This document shows, one piece after another, positions 7,555 to 16,957 of a DNA stretch of 64,000 nt. The translations under genes were made by a program, and so were the position numbers. The stretch is from Alphaproteobacteria bacterium (GTDB lineage: Bacteria > Pseudomonadota > Alphaproteobacteria > CAAGCB01 > CAG-977), in contig CAAGEK010000044.1 of NCBI GenBank assembly GCA_900768845.1, positions 17,642 to 81,641 on the forward strand, given 5' to 3'. The first letter of the stretch is position 1; each line of letters opens with the position of its first letter. The notes beneath the pieces were generated by a model. It saw nothing but the letters and a program-made list of their open reading frames with translations. It searched no databases and was not told the origin of the DNA.

Positions 7555-9885
7555 TTATTTGGCTTTTGTCCGCGCTTTGATCTGCTTCAACTGCAACGGA
7601 GAGATCTTCACCGGTTCGGACTTGGCCTTATCCAGCGTCGCGACGTAGCTCTTCAGGCTCTTCATCATACGCCTGTCTTCCTTTTCGATCGCAGGGGCGA
7701 TACCTTCGCTTGCGACGACGGAACCGGCGACGTACTGGTGTTGTTGCAAAATCCCCTGCATCAACGCACCGGCCATGGCCTTGTCGGGTTTTCCGGCCAT
7801 CATCTGGTACTGGGCGAACCAAACCGCGGGTTTCTGTTTGGCTTTGCTGTCAACCAACGCGGCCAGAACTTCGTTTTGAGAAATCATCGCCCACATATCC
7901 TTGTCACTGCGCAACGCGAAAGCGGCGATCTGGGTTTCCTTTTCACTCTGCAACGCTTTGTTGAAATCCCTGCGTTCGGAACGCAGACATTCGATTTGTT
8001 CGTCAAGCGTCAGTTTTTCGGGATCGCGAATCATCGCTTTGGCCAAAGCGTCCTTCATGCTGTTCAAAGAACGCAATTCGTGTTTGACAAAATGAACCAA
8101 AGCCTGCGGCCCGCTGACTTCCGTATCGGAAGGAATTTTTTCCAGCTTGTCCTTGACGATTTTATTGGCGTTCAAAGACGTTTGGACGGACGGAGCCTGA
8201 GCGATCACGGCGTCCAGAATTTTCAGCTTGTGCGCCGCGAATTTGTCGGGAGATTCCGTATCGTGGCCGCTTTTACGCAACTCTTCCTTCTGTTGGCTGA
8301 TAACGTCGTGCATCGCTTTGCGGGAGAATCCCTTCTCTTCCAGAGTATCGAACAACGTATCCTGATAATCTGCCATAACGACCTGAGCATACGTCTGCAT
8401 ACGTTTGCTGACGGCCTGTTCCCTGATCAGCTTTTTCAACAGGTCTTCGGACAATTCCTTGTTCGGATCGGGCTGAGGCAATCCGAGATTCGCCGCCAGC
8501 TGAGCCGCTTCCTGAAAAGCGCGCCATTCGCGGTTCAGTTCGTATTCCTTTTCGATTTCCTCTTTGGACAAAGGCATACGGCCGCGGGCTTCCTCACTGC
8601 GTTGCATCATCTGTTCGTATTTCGGATGCGGCTTGCCTTCCGCCAAAGCGATCGACACTTCGGCCATCTGCTGGCGGGTCATGCCGTAGGTTTCGGACAG
8701 ACGGCGGGCTTCTTTAATGACTTCGGCGTCCGTCATTTTCTGCAAAGAACCGTCCTTCAGGTGTTCTTCGGCATATTTGATGGCCGCGTCGACGACGTCC
8801 GTCGTATGGTAGGCCAACGGAGAACCGAGTTTTGAAATGACCGAAGCCGTTTTTTTGTCGCTCATCAGCGTTTTGAACTTCGCTTCCCATTCGGGATCGT
8901 CCGGCTGAACGGAAGTGTTCTTTTCTTCGGCTTCGCGGAGTTTTTTGACGAAAGCCGTTTCATACTTCGTATCTTCCAACCGGCGGTCTACGCACAAACG
9001 CAAGTATTCGATACGGCAATCGCCCCACAACGCGGCGCATTTCGTATTACCGTAATCGCGAGCCAACTGTAATGTCGCGTGGGCGTCGGCGATGCATTCC
9101 GTCCTGTGGCGGCGCATCGTGTCGCTCAAATCGTTTTGCGTCACTTTGTCGAAGGAATATCCCGTGTATTCCTCATCCGTCGCGTGCCCCAATTCGTGAT
9201 ACAGAACCAAACGGCGGAATTCGTCGGGCGTGATGCCTTCCTTTTTCATGCGTTCGTCCGCACCGATGACCATATCGCCCAAAACGTTCGGCTCCATGCT
9301 GTCGGGATTGTCGCCGACGACCAGATTGACGCGTCCCAAACCTTCCAAAGCGTCCTCGGTCGGAGAAACGGAAGCCGCCATCGAAAACGGATTGCGTCCC
9401 GTGATGCCCGCTTCGGAAACGGATTTCAGGATTTCGCTTTGCGTCAGGAACGTTTTATTCCTGTCCGCTTTGGCGGCGCGCAGTTTCTGTTCGACGTGCA
9501 GATACAGGGATTTGCCCAGACTGCGGTCGGCTTTTTCATCCATCAGGTAACGCCCCTGAACGGCGTCGGGGTCGATAATGAACAGCGTGATTCCCGGAAC
9601 GACCGTGCGGAAACGTTTTTCCATATCGACGAAAAACTGATGCGCTTCGGTGCGCAAAGCCGGAGATTTCCCTCCCTTCGCCGCGGTTTCGACCTTCAGG
9701 GTGTTCGGTTTTTCACCGGCCTCGATAAAGGAAGTCTGTCCTTTGGGCAACAAGCTGAAGAACGGACGTTCCTGAATGTAGTCCGGACGTTCCAGACCGC
9801 TTTCAAAAACAGTAACCTTCCCCGCTTTCATAAACTGTTCCAACAAAGACGTTTCAGCTTCGTTTTTTTTCTCTGTTTCGGGCAT
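7555..9885 (-). CDS. large orphan protein with gluzincin signature (HELGH...ECIAD)
   Basis: A 776-residue protein; the start is the ATG at 9883-9885 with GGAAACC upstream (a TTG four codons earlier is less likely). Residues 230-234 read HELGH inside LVLYHELGHATDEEY, a canonical HExxH zinc site. ECIAD at 263-267 fits the ExxxD third-ligand motif of gluzincin peptidases. The preceding 200 residues are mixed alpha/beta. The C-terminal 450 residues are charged helices, probably coiled coil or a helical repeat. No signal peptide or membrane segment is seen, so it acts in the cytoplasm or is delivered by a non-Sec route. It is not assigned to a known family. Its own terminator and a divergent upstream neighbour indicate a single-gene unit. 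Confidence 0.8.
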   Translation of the reverse strand: MPETEKKNEAETSLLEQFMKAGKVTVFESGLERPDYIQERPFFSLLPKGQTSFIEAGEKPNTLKVETAAKGGKSPALRTEAHQFFVDMEKRFRTVVPGITLFIIDPDAVQGRYLMDEKADRSLGKSLYLHVEQKLRAAKADRNKTFLTQSEILKSVSEAGITGRNPFSMAASVSPTEDALEGLGRVNLVVGDNPDSMEPNVLGDMVIGADERMKKEGITPDEFRRLVLYHELGHATDEEYTGYSFDKVTQNDLSDTMRRHRTECIADAHATLQLARDYGNTKCAALWGDCRIEYLRLCVDRRLEDTKYETAFVKKLREAEEKNTSVQPDDPEWEAKFKTLMSDKKTASVISKLGSPLAYHTTDVVDAAIKYAEEHLKDGSLQKMTDAEVIKEARRLSETYGMTRQQMAEVSIALAEGKPHPKYEQMMQRSEEARGRMPLSKEEIEKEYELNREWRAFQEAAQLAANLGLPQPDPNKELSEDLLKKLIREQAVSKRMQTYAQVVMADYQDTLFDTLEEKGFSRKAMHDVISQQKEELRKSGHDTESPDKFAAHKLKILDAVIAQAPSVQTSLNANKIVKDKLEKIPSDTEVSGPQALVHFVKHELRSLNSMKDALAKAMIRDPEKLTLDEQIECLRSERRDFNKALQSEKETQIAAFALRSDKDMWAMISQNEVLAALVDSKAKQKPAVWFAQYQMMAGKPDKAMAGALMQGILQQHQYVAGSVVASEGIAPAIEKEDRRMMKSLKSYVATLDKAKSEPVKISPLQLKQIKARTKAK

Positions 9886-10090
9886 AATGGTTTCCAATCA
9901 CGCATAAAAAATGTTCCAACAATGCCAGTAAAACGCGTTTCAAAGCTTTTGTCAATGTTTTTGGACAAATAAATTCGTTTTTTCTGTTAAACCGGCGTTT
10001 GCCGTCCGCATTTCAGCGTGCTTTTTTGTTTCCTATCCTTTTGATTTTTATGTAAAATAATTCCGGTAAAAGATATTCGCGGAGGCGGTT

Positions 10091-11020
10091 ATGGTTTTTT
10101 ACATCGATCAAAAACTGGTTGTCACGGTTTCTTCCGGCGCGCTGTTCGACCTGAGCGAAACGGACATGATTTTTCTGGAACACGGCGAAGACGCCTATCG
10201 CGAATATCAAATAGCCCGCGAAGAAGTCCCCCTGCCCAAAGGGGCGGCGTTTCCATTCGTCAAAAGGTTTCTGGGCATGAACGAACGTCTGCCCTCCGAT
10301 CCCGTCGAAGTCGTCCTTTTGTCAAGAAACGATGCGGAAACGGGATTGCGCGTTTTAAATTCAATCGAACATTACGGATTGAACATCACGCGGGCGGCGT
10401 TCACCAAAGGCAAGCCGTCCTATGATTACCTGCCCGCCTTCAATTCGCGGCTGTTCCTGTCGCAAAACCACAGCGACGTCGCCGACGCGATTTCCCGCGG
10501 GTATGCGGCGGGATACATTTACGGACATCCGTTCGCCGACGACGAAAACGACCCCGAATTTCGCATCGCCTTTGACTTCGACGGCATCCTCGCCGACGAT
10601 TCCGCCGAACAAATGTGTATGGACGTCGGCATGGAGGAGTTTTTCAAATCGGAAAGGAACAAAGCCGACGTCCCCCTTTGTCAGGGCCCGTTGAAACCGT
10701 TTCTGGACGGAATTTCCATGTTGCAAAATCTGGAACGCCAAATGAAATACGACGACATCAATTACCAACCGTTCATGCGCGTGGCCTTAGCGACGGCCAG
10801 AAACGCCCCCGCCCACCGCAGGGTCATCACAACCCTTCGGAAATGGGGCGTTCGCGTCGATGAAACATTCTTTTTGGGAGGCATTGACAAATCCCGCGTT
10901 TTGCGCGTATTTAAACCGCATATTTTCTTCGACGACAATCGGGAAAACATTTCTTCCGTCGCCGAAGTCGCGCCCGCCGTCCATGTTCCGTTCGGCATTA
11001 TGAATATGCACGAGGAATAA
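10091..11020 (+). CDS. 5'-nucleotidase family protein (PF06189 type)
   Basis: A 309-residue cytosolic protein. GGAGGCGG lies just upstream of the ATG. The opening strand LVVTVSSGALFDL and the later NITRAAFTKGKPSYDYLPAF and LFLSQNHSDV segments match the bacterial family related to eukaryotic cytosolic 5'-nucleotidase I. The catalytic haloacid-dehalogenase-like loop is FRIAFDFDGILADDSAE near residue 160, and the late acidic motif is PHIFFDDNRENI. The family hydrolyses nucleoside monophosphates. It is transcribed divergently from the zincin-like gene, and a ClC gene follows 55 bp downstream. Confidence 0.88.
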   Translation: MVFYIDQKLVVTVSSGALFDLSETDMIFLEHGEDAYREYQIAREEVPLPKGAAFPFVKRFLGMNERLPSDPVEVVLLSRNDAETGLRVLNSIEHYGLNITRAAFTKGKPSYDYLPAFNSRLFLSQNHSDVADAISRGYAAGYIYGHPFADDENDPEFRIAFDFDGILADDSAEQMCMDVGMEEFFKSERNKADVPLCQGPLKPFLDGISMLQNLERQMKYDDINYQPFMRVALATARNAPAHRRVITTLRKWGVRVDETFFLGGIDKSRVLRVFKPHIFFDDNRENISSVAEVAPAVHVPFGIMNMHEE

Positions 11021-11075
11021 AAGCGGACGCGTTTAAAATCCAATGCCGTTTTTGCGGCGAAGCGGGTTTTCAACA

Positions 11076-12428
11076 ATGATGAAAGAATCTGTCAAAGACG
11101 AAGGCATTTTATTCGGCGCAGCTCTCAAATGGCTGTTGCTGTCGGTTTTTGCGGGCGTTTTGGCCGGCGGGGGAGTCGGCGCGTTTTTAATCCTGATCAA
11201 CGCGAGCGTCGGATTCGTCGCCGGTCTGCCGGAATGGAGGTATGCTCTGATTCCCGCGGGTTTGTTGCTCAGCCTGTGTTGCGTACGGTTTTTGTCGCCC
11301 CAATCGGCGGGGCACGGTACGGAAAAGGTGTTGGAAGACATCCATTTCCACGCGGGAAACATTCCGTTTAACGTCGTCCCCGGAAAAGTTCTGTCAACAT
11401 TATTCACGCTGGCTCCGGGGGGAGTCGTCGGCGTGGAAGGCCCCGGAGTTCAAATCGGCGCGGGATTGCTTTCGCGTCTGTCCCGCCGGTTCCGCCTGCA
11501 TTCCGAAGAGCGCAAACAGCTGGTCATTTGCGGCGTGTCGGCGGCTTTGTCCGCCGTTTTCGGGGCTCCAGTCGCCGGCGCCGTTTTCGGTGTGGAAATG
11601 CTCTTTGTCGGAGAAATATTTTACACCGTCCTGCCTGCCGCGGTCATCAGTAGCATCGCATCCTATCTGGTTTGCCTTCAAATAGGCGTTCCTTACGGTT
11701 TGCCCGCCATAACCGTTCCGGATCCGACGCCTTTTGCTTTGGCGCAATGTTTCGCCGCGGCGGTGTTTTTCGCTTTAATCTGCATTTTCCACATCGAATT
11801 CACTTCGGCCGTCGAAAGAACCTTTAAAAAAATACCGTGCCCCCTTTGGGTTAAAAGCCTGATCGCCTCCGCCCTTCTGCTTTGTACCGCCGCCGTGTGG
11901 GGAGACGAATTTCTGGGCATGGGGGAAAGCGGATTGGCCGGTATTTTATCGGGACATTCCGTCGTGTGGTACGCTTTCATCCTGAAATCGTTTCTGTTGG
12001 CGGTCACTTTGTCGGGCGGAGGAAGCGGAGGCGTTCTGACCCCGACATTTTACATCGGGGCGGCAGCGGGATCGCTGTTCGCCGCGATTTTCGGGTTGGA
12101 CACGGCGTTTTTCGGGGCATTGGGCTTTGTCGGGTGCATCGCCGGATGCGTCAACACCCCGATTGCGGCGACTTTTCTGGCCGTCGAACTGTTCGGATCG
12201 GCGATCGCCCCGTTTGCGGGCTGTGTTTGCGTCATCAGCTATATGTTGTCGGGACACCGCAGTTTGTATCCGACGCAAATTCTGGTTCGCCCCAAATCTC
12301 TGGCTTTCGTATTGGCCGACCCGCAAAACAAGGAAAGCTGGGCAACCCGCAAAAGGCCGGAATATCTGCCTTTTTCCCGCATCGTAAGAAAAATGGCAAG
12401 AAAAGGAAAACATTCGGGAAGGTATTGA
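11076..12428 (+). CDS. ClC-family chloride channel/exchanger
   Basis: An integral inner-membrane protein of about 450 residues with some ten or more hydrophobic helices. Selectivity motifs are visible: GVEGPGVQIGAG (GxEGP with the gating Glu), AVFGVEMLF (internal proton-Glu position of H+/Cl- exchangers) and GGGSGGVLTPTF (GxFxP equivalent). The start is uncertain: an ATG at 11076 or 11079 follows GCGGG, while an in-frame ATG at 11043 has no visible Shine-Dalgarno. The stop is only 2 bp before the next gene, so it is translationally linked to the symporter and RDD genes. Confidence 0.9.
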   Translation: MMKESVKDEGILFGAALKWLLLSVFAGVLAGGGVGAFLILINASVGFVAGLPEWRYALIPAGLLLSLCCVRFLSPQSAGHGTEKVLEDIHFHAGNIPFNVVPGKVLSTLFTLAPGGVVGVEGPGVQIGAGLLSRLSRRFRLHSEERKQLVICGVSAALSAVFGAPVAGAVFGVEMLFVGEIFYTVLPAAVISSIASYLVCLQIGVPYGLPAITVPDPTPFALAQCFAAAVFFALICIFHIEFTSAVERTFKKIPCPLWVKSLIASALLLCTAAVWGDEFLGMGESGLAGILSGHSVVWYAFILKSFLLAVTLSGGGSGGVLTPTFYIGAAAGSLFAAIFGLDTAFFGALGFVGCIAGCVNTPIAATFLAVELFGSAIAPFAGCVCVISYMLSGHRSLYPTQILVRPKSLAFVLADPQNKESWATRKRPEYLPFSRIVRKMARKGKHSGRY

Positions 12429-12430
12429 AA

Positions 12431-13711
12431 ATGATGAAAAGCCCCTTTGCCCGCATTTTAGCCGCTTTAATCGGCGGAGCCGTCATCGGAGCCGTTTTCG
12501 GAAAAACGGAAATATCGGGAACGCCGTTGACGGATATCGCCGCCCCGTTCGGGACGATGTTCATCCGGTTGCTCAGGATGAGCGCGACTCCGACGATCTT
12601 TTTTTCATTGATAACCGCCGCCGCGTCAAATCCGCCGTCTTCTTTGGGACGCATCGGAATCAAGACCATGGGCGTTTATCTGTTGACGGCGATTTTGGCT
12701 TCGGCGGTCGCTTTGGGAATTGCGAACACGATTCCGTTCAGTGTTTCCCTGCCGCAAATATCGGGTGGTGCGGCAAGCGTTCCCGAATTGCGGCCGGTGT
12801 CACTCAAAGACACGATTTTAAACATCGTCCCGCTCAATCCCTTTCAAGCGTTGGGATCGGAAAACATCCTGCAAGTCATTTTCTTTGCCGTCGCGTCGGG
12901 AATCGCCCTGTCTTTCCTGCGCGTGTCGGATTCGGAGGAAAAACGGGTCAAAGGCGAAACGATTTTCAGATTCTGTTCCGGCGTTTCCGAAATCATGTTC
13001 ATCCTCATCCGTTGGATTATGAAATACGCGCCGGTCGGCGTGTTCGCCCTGTCCGTCGATGCGTTCGGTCGCAACGGAGCGGACGTTTTGTTGCCGTTGT
13101 CGCGTTTCATCGGGACGGCGTATGCCGCGTTTGCGTTCCAAATCTGTGTCGTTTACGCTTTGTTGTTAAAAGCGGCGGGATGGAATGTCGTCGAATTTTT
13201 CAAACAATCGCGTGACGTGATGCTGACCGCGTTTGTGACGCGTTCCAGCGGAGCGACGTTGCCGGTCGCTTTGGAAACGGCCAAAGACAAACTTCACATT
13301 CCCGAAAGCGTCGCCTCCTTTTCCCTGCCGTTGGGAGCCACCGTCAACATGAACGGCGTGACGATCCAGCAATGCCTCAGCGTTTTTTTCATCGCCGCCG
13401 CCGCGGGGGTGAGTTTGGATGCGGGACAACAATTGACGGTCGTATCGGTCATTTTGCTGGCTTCGATCGGAACGGCGGGCATCCCCGGCGGGGCGGTCAT
13501 CATGTTATTGGCCGTTTTGGACAGTGTGGGGCTGTCGCCGGTTGAAGGTTCGGCGGCTTCTTTTGCTTATGCGATGCTTTTGGGTATTGATGCTTTGCTC
13601 GATATGGGGCAAACTTGTTTAAACGTTACCGGAGATATGGTATGCGCCGCCGTCGTCGGAAAAACCGAACCGGCGGAACATTCCGAAACAGCAAAGGACA
13701 AACAGCCATGA
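12431..13711 (+). CDS. dicarboxylate/amino acid:cation symporter (DAACS)
   Basis: A 426-residue transporter of the GltP/DctA (SDF) family in the inner membrane, importing dicarboxylates or acidic amino acids with Na+ or H+. The start is the ATG at 12431, 2 bp past the previous stop, with GGAAGG upstream; the long upstream open frame is a shadow of the ClC gene. Family motifs: the Ser-rich re-entrant loop TRSSGATLPVALE and the PLGATVNMNGVTI segment (NMDGT equivalent), plus IPGGAVIMLLAVLDSVGL. The NMNG form departs from the usual NMDG, which may alter substrate or cation preference. It overlaps the RDD gene by ATGA. Confidence 0.93.
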   Translation: MMKSPFARILAALIGGAVIGAVFGKTEISGTPLTDIAAPFGTMFIRLLRMSATPTIFFSLITAAASNPPSSLGRIGIKTMGVYLLTAILASAVALGIANTIPFSVSLPQISGGAASVPELRPVSLKDTILNIVPLNPFQALGSENILQVIFFAVASGIALSFLRVSDSEEKRVKGETIFRFCSGVSEIMFILIRWIMKYAPVGVFALSVDAFGRNGADVLLPLSRFIGTAYAAFAFQICVVYALLLKAAGWNVVEFFKQSRDVMLTAFVTRSSGATLPVALETAKDKLHIPESVASFSLPLGATVNMNGVTIQQCLSVFFIAAAAGVSLDAGQQLTVVSVILLASIGTAGIPGGAVIMLLAVLDSVGLSPVEGSAASFAYAMLLGIDALLDMGQTCLNVTGDMVCAAVVGKTEPAEHSETAKDKQP

Positions 13712-14772
13712 CACAATCGCAAACACAAACGCCGTCCGCAACACCCCTCCCGTCCATTCCGCAAAAGGTTCTTGCGCGGGCGACGGACTATTTAATCTGG
13801 GGGATTTTGTCGGCGGTCGCCATCCGCCCGTTTTATGTGAACGGCATTTTTTCCCAAGAAGAAAGCGTATTGGCTTACTTCATTTCCTTTGCCCTGTATC
13901 CGGTTGTCGAAGCGTTTCTGGTGTCGCGTTTCGGCGCAACGGCGGGAGGCCGGCTGACGGGATTGTCGATTCTGTCCGCGGACGGAAGCAAACTGCCTTT
14001 CAAAACGTCGTTAAAGCGTGCCTATTTGGTTTTTGCCGCGGGCACGGGGTTGTTTCTGCCCTTGATTTCCGTTTTGTGCCCTTTGGTTGCGTTGTACTTC
14101 GCTCTGACAGGACGGCAGATGATATGGGACGAAAAATGCTCGTCCGCCGTTTCGTATGCAAAGCCCAAGCTTTGGGGGTATATCTGTTTGATTGCGTTTT
14201 ACATCCTTTTGGCCGTCGGATGTTCTTTGACGGCATACAGGTTGTATGAAAACAGGTACGTTCCTTCCGTCGAAGAAAAAGTTCTGATCGACTATTTGCA
14301 AAAAGCAACGCCTTTGATGCGGAAAATTTTGGAATCGAACGCTTTGGCGTCGCCGGAAAACGTTCAAGCGACGGCACGCGATTTGGCGAACTTGCAGGAT
14401 TTAATCCTGACATATCGGGAAAGTTATGAGGCGTTATATATAAAACAGCTGGAAAAAATTGAAAAGTTGCCGGAAAACAAACAAATTCGGGCATTCCATG
14501 AAATCGACGGGCGGGCGCAAGCTTTGCGCGAGCTGTTATACGAACAAAGTTTGCGGACGTCCACTTTGGAAACCATCATTTCGTTTTTTGCACAGGCGGA
14601 AGGGCGTTACCGTTTTGAAAACGGCCAGCCCGTATTTGAAGACCCCGAATTGATGAGCCGTTATCAGGATTTCCTTCTTTCGCTTTCTCCCGATGAAGGG
14701 AACGGCAACGCCGACGATTTGGCGGAAGAAGCCTCCGAAGAAGTCGCCGAAGGGATCACCATAGGCTACTGA
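13708..14772 (+). CDS. RDD-family membrane protein
   Basis: A 354-residue protein. The ATG at 13708 overlaps the stop of the symporter gene (ATGA) and has AAGGA upstream. Residues about 15-150 form an RDD domain: LARATDYLIWG with the Arg and Asp, GATAGGRLTGLSIL, and MIWDEKCSSAVSYA. There are four or five membrane helices, the last one near FYILLAVGCSLTAYRLY. The C-terminal 170 residues form a charged, helical, probably periplasmic or cytoplasmic domain with an acidic tail, not found in the shortest family members. Function unknown; the ClC - symporter - RDD run suggests envelope ion or solute homeostasis. Confidence 0.85.
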   Translation: MTQSQTQTPSATPLPSIPQKVLARATDYLIWGILSAVAIRPFYVNGIFSQEESVLAYFISFALYPVVEAFLVSRFGATAGGRLTGLSILSADGSKLPFKTSLKRAYLVFAAGTGLFLPLISVLCPLVALYFALTGRQMIWDEKCSSAVSYAKPKLWGYICLIAFYILLAVGCSLTAYRLYENRYVPSVEEKVLIDYLQKATPLMRKILESNALASPENVQATARDLANLQDLILTYRESYEALYIKQLEKIEKLPENKQIRAFHEIDGRAQALRELLYEQSLRTSTLETIISFFAQAEGRYRFENGQPVFEDPELMSRYQDFLLSLSPDEGNGNADDLAEEASEEVAEGITIGY

Positions 14773-14935
14773 GTGCTTGAAAGTGCTTGAAAGTGCTTGA
14801 AAAGCACCCGCTTGAGAAGCACCGGTTGGAAAAACACTGTTTGAAAAGCCGGAGCGGTTTACGGCATCCCGTTTGCCGGTGCTTGAAAAGCACCCGCTTG
14901 AGAAGCCTTTGACGCGCCGGCTTGAAAGCGTGCCC
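14773..14935 (+). repeat. short direct repeats after the RDD gene
   Basis: GTGCTTGAAA is repeated three times directly after the stop codon. A 28-bp unit beginning GTGCTTGAAAAGCACCCG occurs twice (14793-14820 and 14879-14906). Each unit can fold as a small hairpin (GGTGCTT / AAGCACC). Related CTTGAAA fragments occur around them. Confidence 0.75.
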
Positions 14936-15285
14936 GTTTTTAATGCTTTCGCCGTCGCCGGTTCGGAAACATCGCCGGCGACGGGCAAGGAGCGATAAAA
15001 GCGGTTGTTATCGGGCGGAAAACAACAGGCCGGCACAAAAAAACAAAGCGAGCGGAGAACGGTTCAGGCAGGTGGAAACCGGCCGGCTGATACGGGAAAC
15101 GGCCTCGGGACGGCAAGTGCCGGTCATCAGGACGGCGGCAGAACGGAACGGTGGCAAGAGCGGCGGACGGGAGGAGAAGCGGCGGCGGGCAAGCGGTCGA
15201 TAAACGGTGGCGACTGTTGGCACGGGGACGGCTTGGAAAAAGGAAGGGGGCTCAGGAAAAGGGAAAGCCTTTGGACGTCTGTCCC
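14936..15285. other. gene-free spacer
   Basis: GC-rich sequence between the 28-bp repeats and the degenerate array. Open frames exist on both strands, but they are Arg/Gly-rich, lack ribosome-binding sites and run into the repeats. No gene or RNA is recognised here. Confidence 0.5.
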
Positions 15286-16300
15286 CGATGCTGTGGCGTT
15301 CGGGAAATGTATCAGGAGAATCAAAGGCTTTTCGGAAAGATTCTCTGTGGTTGATGCCGTGCCGTTCGGGAAAGCTTCCGGTAAAATCGGTACTTTTCAG
15401 AAAGATTGTCTATCCTTAATGCCGTGCGGCTCGGGAATAGGGGGTTCGGAAAATTAAGAAGTCTTCAGGGAGTTTGTTTGCCCCCGATGCAGTTAAGCTA
15501 AGGAAACCGTTTGGAAAAAGCATCTGCCCCCAATGCTGTGCGAATCGAGAAAAAGAGTAGCCCTTCAGGAAGTTTGTTCGTCCCCGACGTATTAAGTTTA
15601 AAAAGGTATCAGAAGAATCAAAAAGGTTTTCTGTGGCTGATATTGTTCGGTTCGAGAAAAGTGTATCAGACCAATTAAGTCACCTCCGGGGAGCTTGTCT
15701 GTCCCCGATGCCGTGCCGTTCGGGAAGCTTCCGGAAAATCGGTACTCTTCAGAAAGATTGTCTGTGACCGATGCTATGAGGCTTGGGAAAAAGGTATCCC
15801 TCAAACCAAATGCTTTTCGGACAGCTCTTCTGTCCCCGTCGCCGTACCGTTCGGGAAGCTTCCGGAAAATCGGAACTCTTCAGAAAGATTTTCTATGGTC
15901 AGTGTCGTGCGTTTTGGAAAAAGAGTATCCGAGGAATTAAAAATTTTTCGGAAAGAGCTTCTGCCTTTGATGCCGTGCGGCACGGGAAAGAGCATCCGGA
16001 AAATTGAGAACCCTCTATGAAGTTTCCCTGTTCCTCAATTCTGTTAAGTTAAAGGCATCAGGCGAATCGAAAACTTTCCGGAAAGGTTTTCTGTGCCCGG
16101 CGTTGTGCCGTTCGGGAAAGCTTCCGATAGAATCGGAACTCTTCGGACAGCTTGTCTGTCCCCGATGCCGTGCCGTTCGGGAAGCTTCCGGAAAGGGCAG
16201 ACTCCCTTGATGTTGTACGGCTTGAGAAAAAGGTATCCGAGGAATTAAGAATTTTTCGGAAATGTCATCGGATTTTATACGGCTTGGGAAAAAATGTGCG
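15286..16300 (+). repeat. degenerate tandem array, about 18 units of mostly 62-69 bp
   Basis: Units recur around a CCGTTCGGGAAGCTTCCGG core, followed by an AACTCTTCAGAAAG segment and a TGTCTGTCCCCGATGCCGTG segment. Cores fall near 15301, 15367, 15432, 15721, 15784, 15852, 15914, 15983, 16113 and 16178; the intervening copies are more diverged or shortened (45-55 bp). The core contains the perfect palindrome GGAAGCTTCC. Two sub-types seem to alternate over part of the array: one with TTCGGGAAGCTTCC and one with GCTTGGGAAAAAGGTATCC. Unit length is not a multiple of three and no frame stays open throughout, so it is not coding. It ends at a bidirectional terminator, so it could be transcribed as the 3' region of the RDD operon or as a separate RNA. 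Confidence 0.85.
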
Positions 16301-16308
16301 GAGAATAA

Positions 16309-16344
16309 GAAAAAACAGCGGGGAGAGGCCTCCCGCCGTTTTTT
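16309..16344. terminator. bidirectional intrinsic terminator between two repeat arrays
   Basis: A hairpin with AAAAAAC-GCGGG and CCCGCCGTTTTTT arms has A-runs and T-runs on both sides, so it can stop transcripts from either direction. It separates the degenerate array (plus side) from the 44-bp array (minus side). Confidence 0.8.
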
Positions 16345-16510
16345 CCCTTGGCTATATAAAATATAACCAAAACCCGCTCCGGTTTTTTCCTGTAAAGATA
16401 CGAACGGATTAAAACCGGAAATGGAACTTACAAAAAGAAAATAGCCTAAAAATTTTAATTATGCAAGCATAAAAAAATTTTTTTTATTTCCTTCCGCCCC
16501 GAAAAGGGAC

Positions 16511-16884
16511 GTTTCCCCGAAAGGGAAACGGAAAACCTCTTCCCGAAGGAGGATGTTTCCCCGAAAGGGAAACGGGAAGCCTCTTCCCGAAGGAGGATGT
16601 TTCCCCGAAAGGGAAACGGAAAACCTCTTCCCGAAGGAGGGTGTTTTCCCGAAAGGGAAACGGAAAGCCTCTTCCCGAAGGAGGGTGTTTCCCCGAAAGG
16701 GAAACGGAAAGCCTCTTCCCGAAGGAGGGTGTTTTCCCGAAAGGGAAACGGAAGACCTCTTTCCGAAAGGGGGTGTTTCCCCGAAAGGGAAACGGGAAAC
16801 CTCTTTCCGAAAAGGGGTGTTTCCCCGAAAGGGGAACGGAAAGCCTCTTCCCGAAGGAGGGTGTTTCCCCGAAAGGGGGAGCGG
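16511..16884. repeat. 44-bp tandem array, 8 full copies plus a partial copy
   Basis: Units start at 16511, 16555, 16599, 16643, 16687, 16731, 16775, 16819 and a partial at 16863. Each begins GTTTCCCCGAAAGGGAAAC, a perfect 7-bp hairpin with a CGAAA loop, and has a second weaker hairpin (CCTCTT / GGAGG) in its second half. Copies differ by only a few bases, so the array is recent or kept uniform. All three plus frames and one minus frame are open across it simply because the unit has no stop codons; 44 is not a multiple of three and no coding signal is seen. It lies just downstream of the pilin-like genes on the minus strand. Confidence 0.93.
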
Positions 16885-16957
16885 TTAAAACCAACTCCGG
16901 CAAGCGGTTAAACATCCCCCTTTCCTGAAAAACGTTTCTTTTTTCCCGCCGGACGGA

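Noticed and set aside
15005..15457. Arg/Gly-rich 150-residue frame
   Set aside because: Runs from GC-rich spacer into the degenerate array; no ribosome-binding site and no stable frame through the repeats.
15286..16884. CRISPR array
   Set aside because: Units are tandem without unique spacers and without cas genes. The 44-bp array has no spacer, and the longer array drifts throughout.
16484..16915. 143-residue protein on the minus strand across the 44-bp array
   Set aside because: Open only because the repeat lacks stop codons; three plus frames are open as well, the unit is not a multiple of three and no ribosome-binding site is present.
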